The notes under the pieces are model-generated. The model did no database searches. It saw only the letters and a list, made by a program, of their open reading frames with translations, and was not told the DNA's origin. 64,000 nt of DNA from Citrobacter freundii (GTDB lineage: Bacteria > Bacteroidota > Bacteroidia > Chitinophagales > Chitinophagaceae), in assembly GCA_003243445.1 (NCBI GenBank), contig QFQQ01000035.1:1-64000 (forward strand), written 5' to 3'. Shown here piece after piece: positions 63,347-64,000 of the stretch. Position numbers and translations under genes: made by a program. Numbering within the stretch: the stretch's first letter is position 1; each line of letters begins with the position of its first letter.

Positions 63347-63554
63347 CAATGTCGTTTAGTAAATCTCTTTCTCTACACTGGCGTAAGTTTCCCGCAGATG
63401 GACGCAGATTGGCGCGCAGATACGCAGATATTTGCCTGCTATCAGACGCTGATCTGCGTATCTGCGCGTTGATCTGCGTCCATCTGCGGGAACCCTACGC
63501 CAGTAAATGCTAATGGGGCTTCTTAACTTAACGACATTGGAGCCGGGACCTCCT
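63347..63554. mobile_element. CAATG..ACGACATTG element (copy 4) around a GCGTA repeat
   Basis: Left terminus CAATGTCGTTTAGT at 63347 and right terminus TTAACTTAACGACATTG ending at 63539. The core (63379-63503) is a complete CTGGCGTAAG..CCCGCAG repeat with near-perfect 50-bp arms. The left flank CATTTCAATC recurs as CATTTCAAATC at 63555, after a 15-nt tail GAGCCGGGACCTCCT, so the right side may be rearranged. Confidence 0.7.
63379..63503. repeat. GCGTAAG..CCCGCAG repeat, near-perfect hairpin
   Basis: Arms CTGGCGTAAGTTTCCCGCAG and CTGCGGGAACCCTACGCCAG, with TGGACGCAGAT/ATCTGCGTCCA and CGCAGATACGCAGAT/ATCTGCGTATCTGCG inside. About 50 bp of stem. Confidence 0.85.
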
Positions 63555-64000
63555 CATTTCAAATCCGGTGCACTAAACGTATCCCCCTGCTTCACATCTC
63601 CCGTCTCATAGCCCTTCTTAAACCAATACATCCGTTGCGCCGACGTCCCATGCGTAAATGCATCCGGCACCACCCGGCCGCCCGACTGCTGCTGCAACCG
63701 ATCATCTCCGATCGCACTTGCCGCATTCAACGCCTCTTCGATATCGCCCGGCTCCAGGATGGCGTTCATTTGATTTGCATGATGAGCCCATACACCTGCC
63801 AGAAAATCTGCCTGTAATTCCATCATCACAGAATACTTATTGAACTCGCGCTCACTCAACTGTTGCCGCATCCGGTTCACCTTTGCGGCCGTACCATTGA
63901 GGTTCTGAATATGATGCCCCACTTCATGTGCTACCACGTACGCCATGGGAAAATCACCGGGAGCATTCAGTTTATGCTGAAGGTCTTCGTAAAAAGACAG
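63554..64000 (-). CDS. YpfJ-type neutral zinc metallopeptidase, 5' truncated by window
   Basis: The C-terminal 149 residues of a zinc metallopeptidase: LSFYEDLQHKLNAPGDFPMAYVVAHEVGHHIQNL carries the HEVGHH zinc motif, ELQADFLAGVWAHHANQ the third ligand Glu, and DAFTHGTSAQRMYWFKKGYETG the usual end. The frame runs off the right edge of the window. The family is conserved but of unknown substrate. Confidence 0.9.
   Translation of the reverse strand: MSFYEDLQHKLNAPGDFPMAYVVAHEVGHHIQNLNGTAAKVNRMRQQLSEREFNKYSVMMELQADFLAGVWAHHANQMNAILEPGDIEEALNAASAIGDDRLQQQSGGRVVPDAFTHGTSAQRMYWFKKGYETGDVKQGDTFSAPDLK

Overview
The window looks like chromosome of a Bacteroidota bacterium, most likely a member of the Chitinophagaceae and relatives. 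This rests on type IX secretion C-terminal domains (amylase, NHL protein), a sufBCDSE-DUF59 order, many SPII lipoproteins and Sec signal peptides, a LytS/LytTR pair, and membrane AraC/FtsX proteins. No rRNA, tRNA or CRISPR array was recognised. All functional calls are from reading protein motifs; no database search was possible.

Layout. 1-7.5 kb: MFS transporter, a DUF6370-like secreted protein, a DUF3857/transglutaminase protein, a cysteine hydrolase, and an HsdS-HsdM pair without HsdR. 7.5-18.5 kb: secreted GH13 amylase, HD hydrolase, DPP-IV-like peptidase, thioredoxin-fold protein, GNAT-MarR pair, acyltransferase. 18.6-25.5 kb: Rrf2 regulator and the complete suf iron-sulfur cluster operon on the minus strand, its gene junctions invaded by palindromic repeat elements. 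25.7-42.6 kb: an AT-richer accessory/defence island. 42.6-44.4 kb: G-poor spacer with phased short-repeat arrays ahead of a lineage-type hypothetical gene. 44.4-64 kb: secreted/lipoproteins, a giant AraC-FtsX fusion, a papain-like protease with a lipoprotein partner, a MORN-repeat protein, a LytTR two-component system, a large T9SS-exported NHL protein, and a truncated zinc metallopeptidase at the right edge.

The defence island is the most interesting part. Genes from 25751 to 31688 run in one direction: a restriction-endonuclease-like protein, a small middle protein and an SMC-like ATPase (resembling ABC-three-component systems), then a PRTase-like protein, a small winged-helix-like protein, a structured non-coding segment and a retron reverse transcriptase with all hallmark motifs. 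The last four form a retron resembling the PRTase-containing (type III) class. Downstream lie an XRE regulator, RadC-like protein, HEPN-MNT toxin-antitoxin, HigA-like antitoxins, DUF3037, a DUF488 protein, an AAA_13 ATPase with an unknown partner, and a PIN-GNAT-EVE fusion overlapping an ASCH protein.

A second theme is dispersed non-coding elements. One family has inverted ends reading CAATGTCGTTTAGTTAAG and is flanked by 10-bp direct repeats (best at 60181-60571), so it behaves like a non-autonomous transposon, yet different copies enclose unrelated palindromic cores. Another family has ends like GCGTAAGGTTCCCGCAG.
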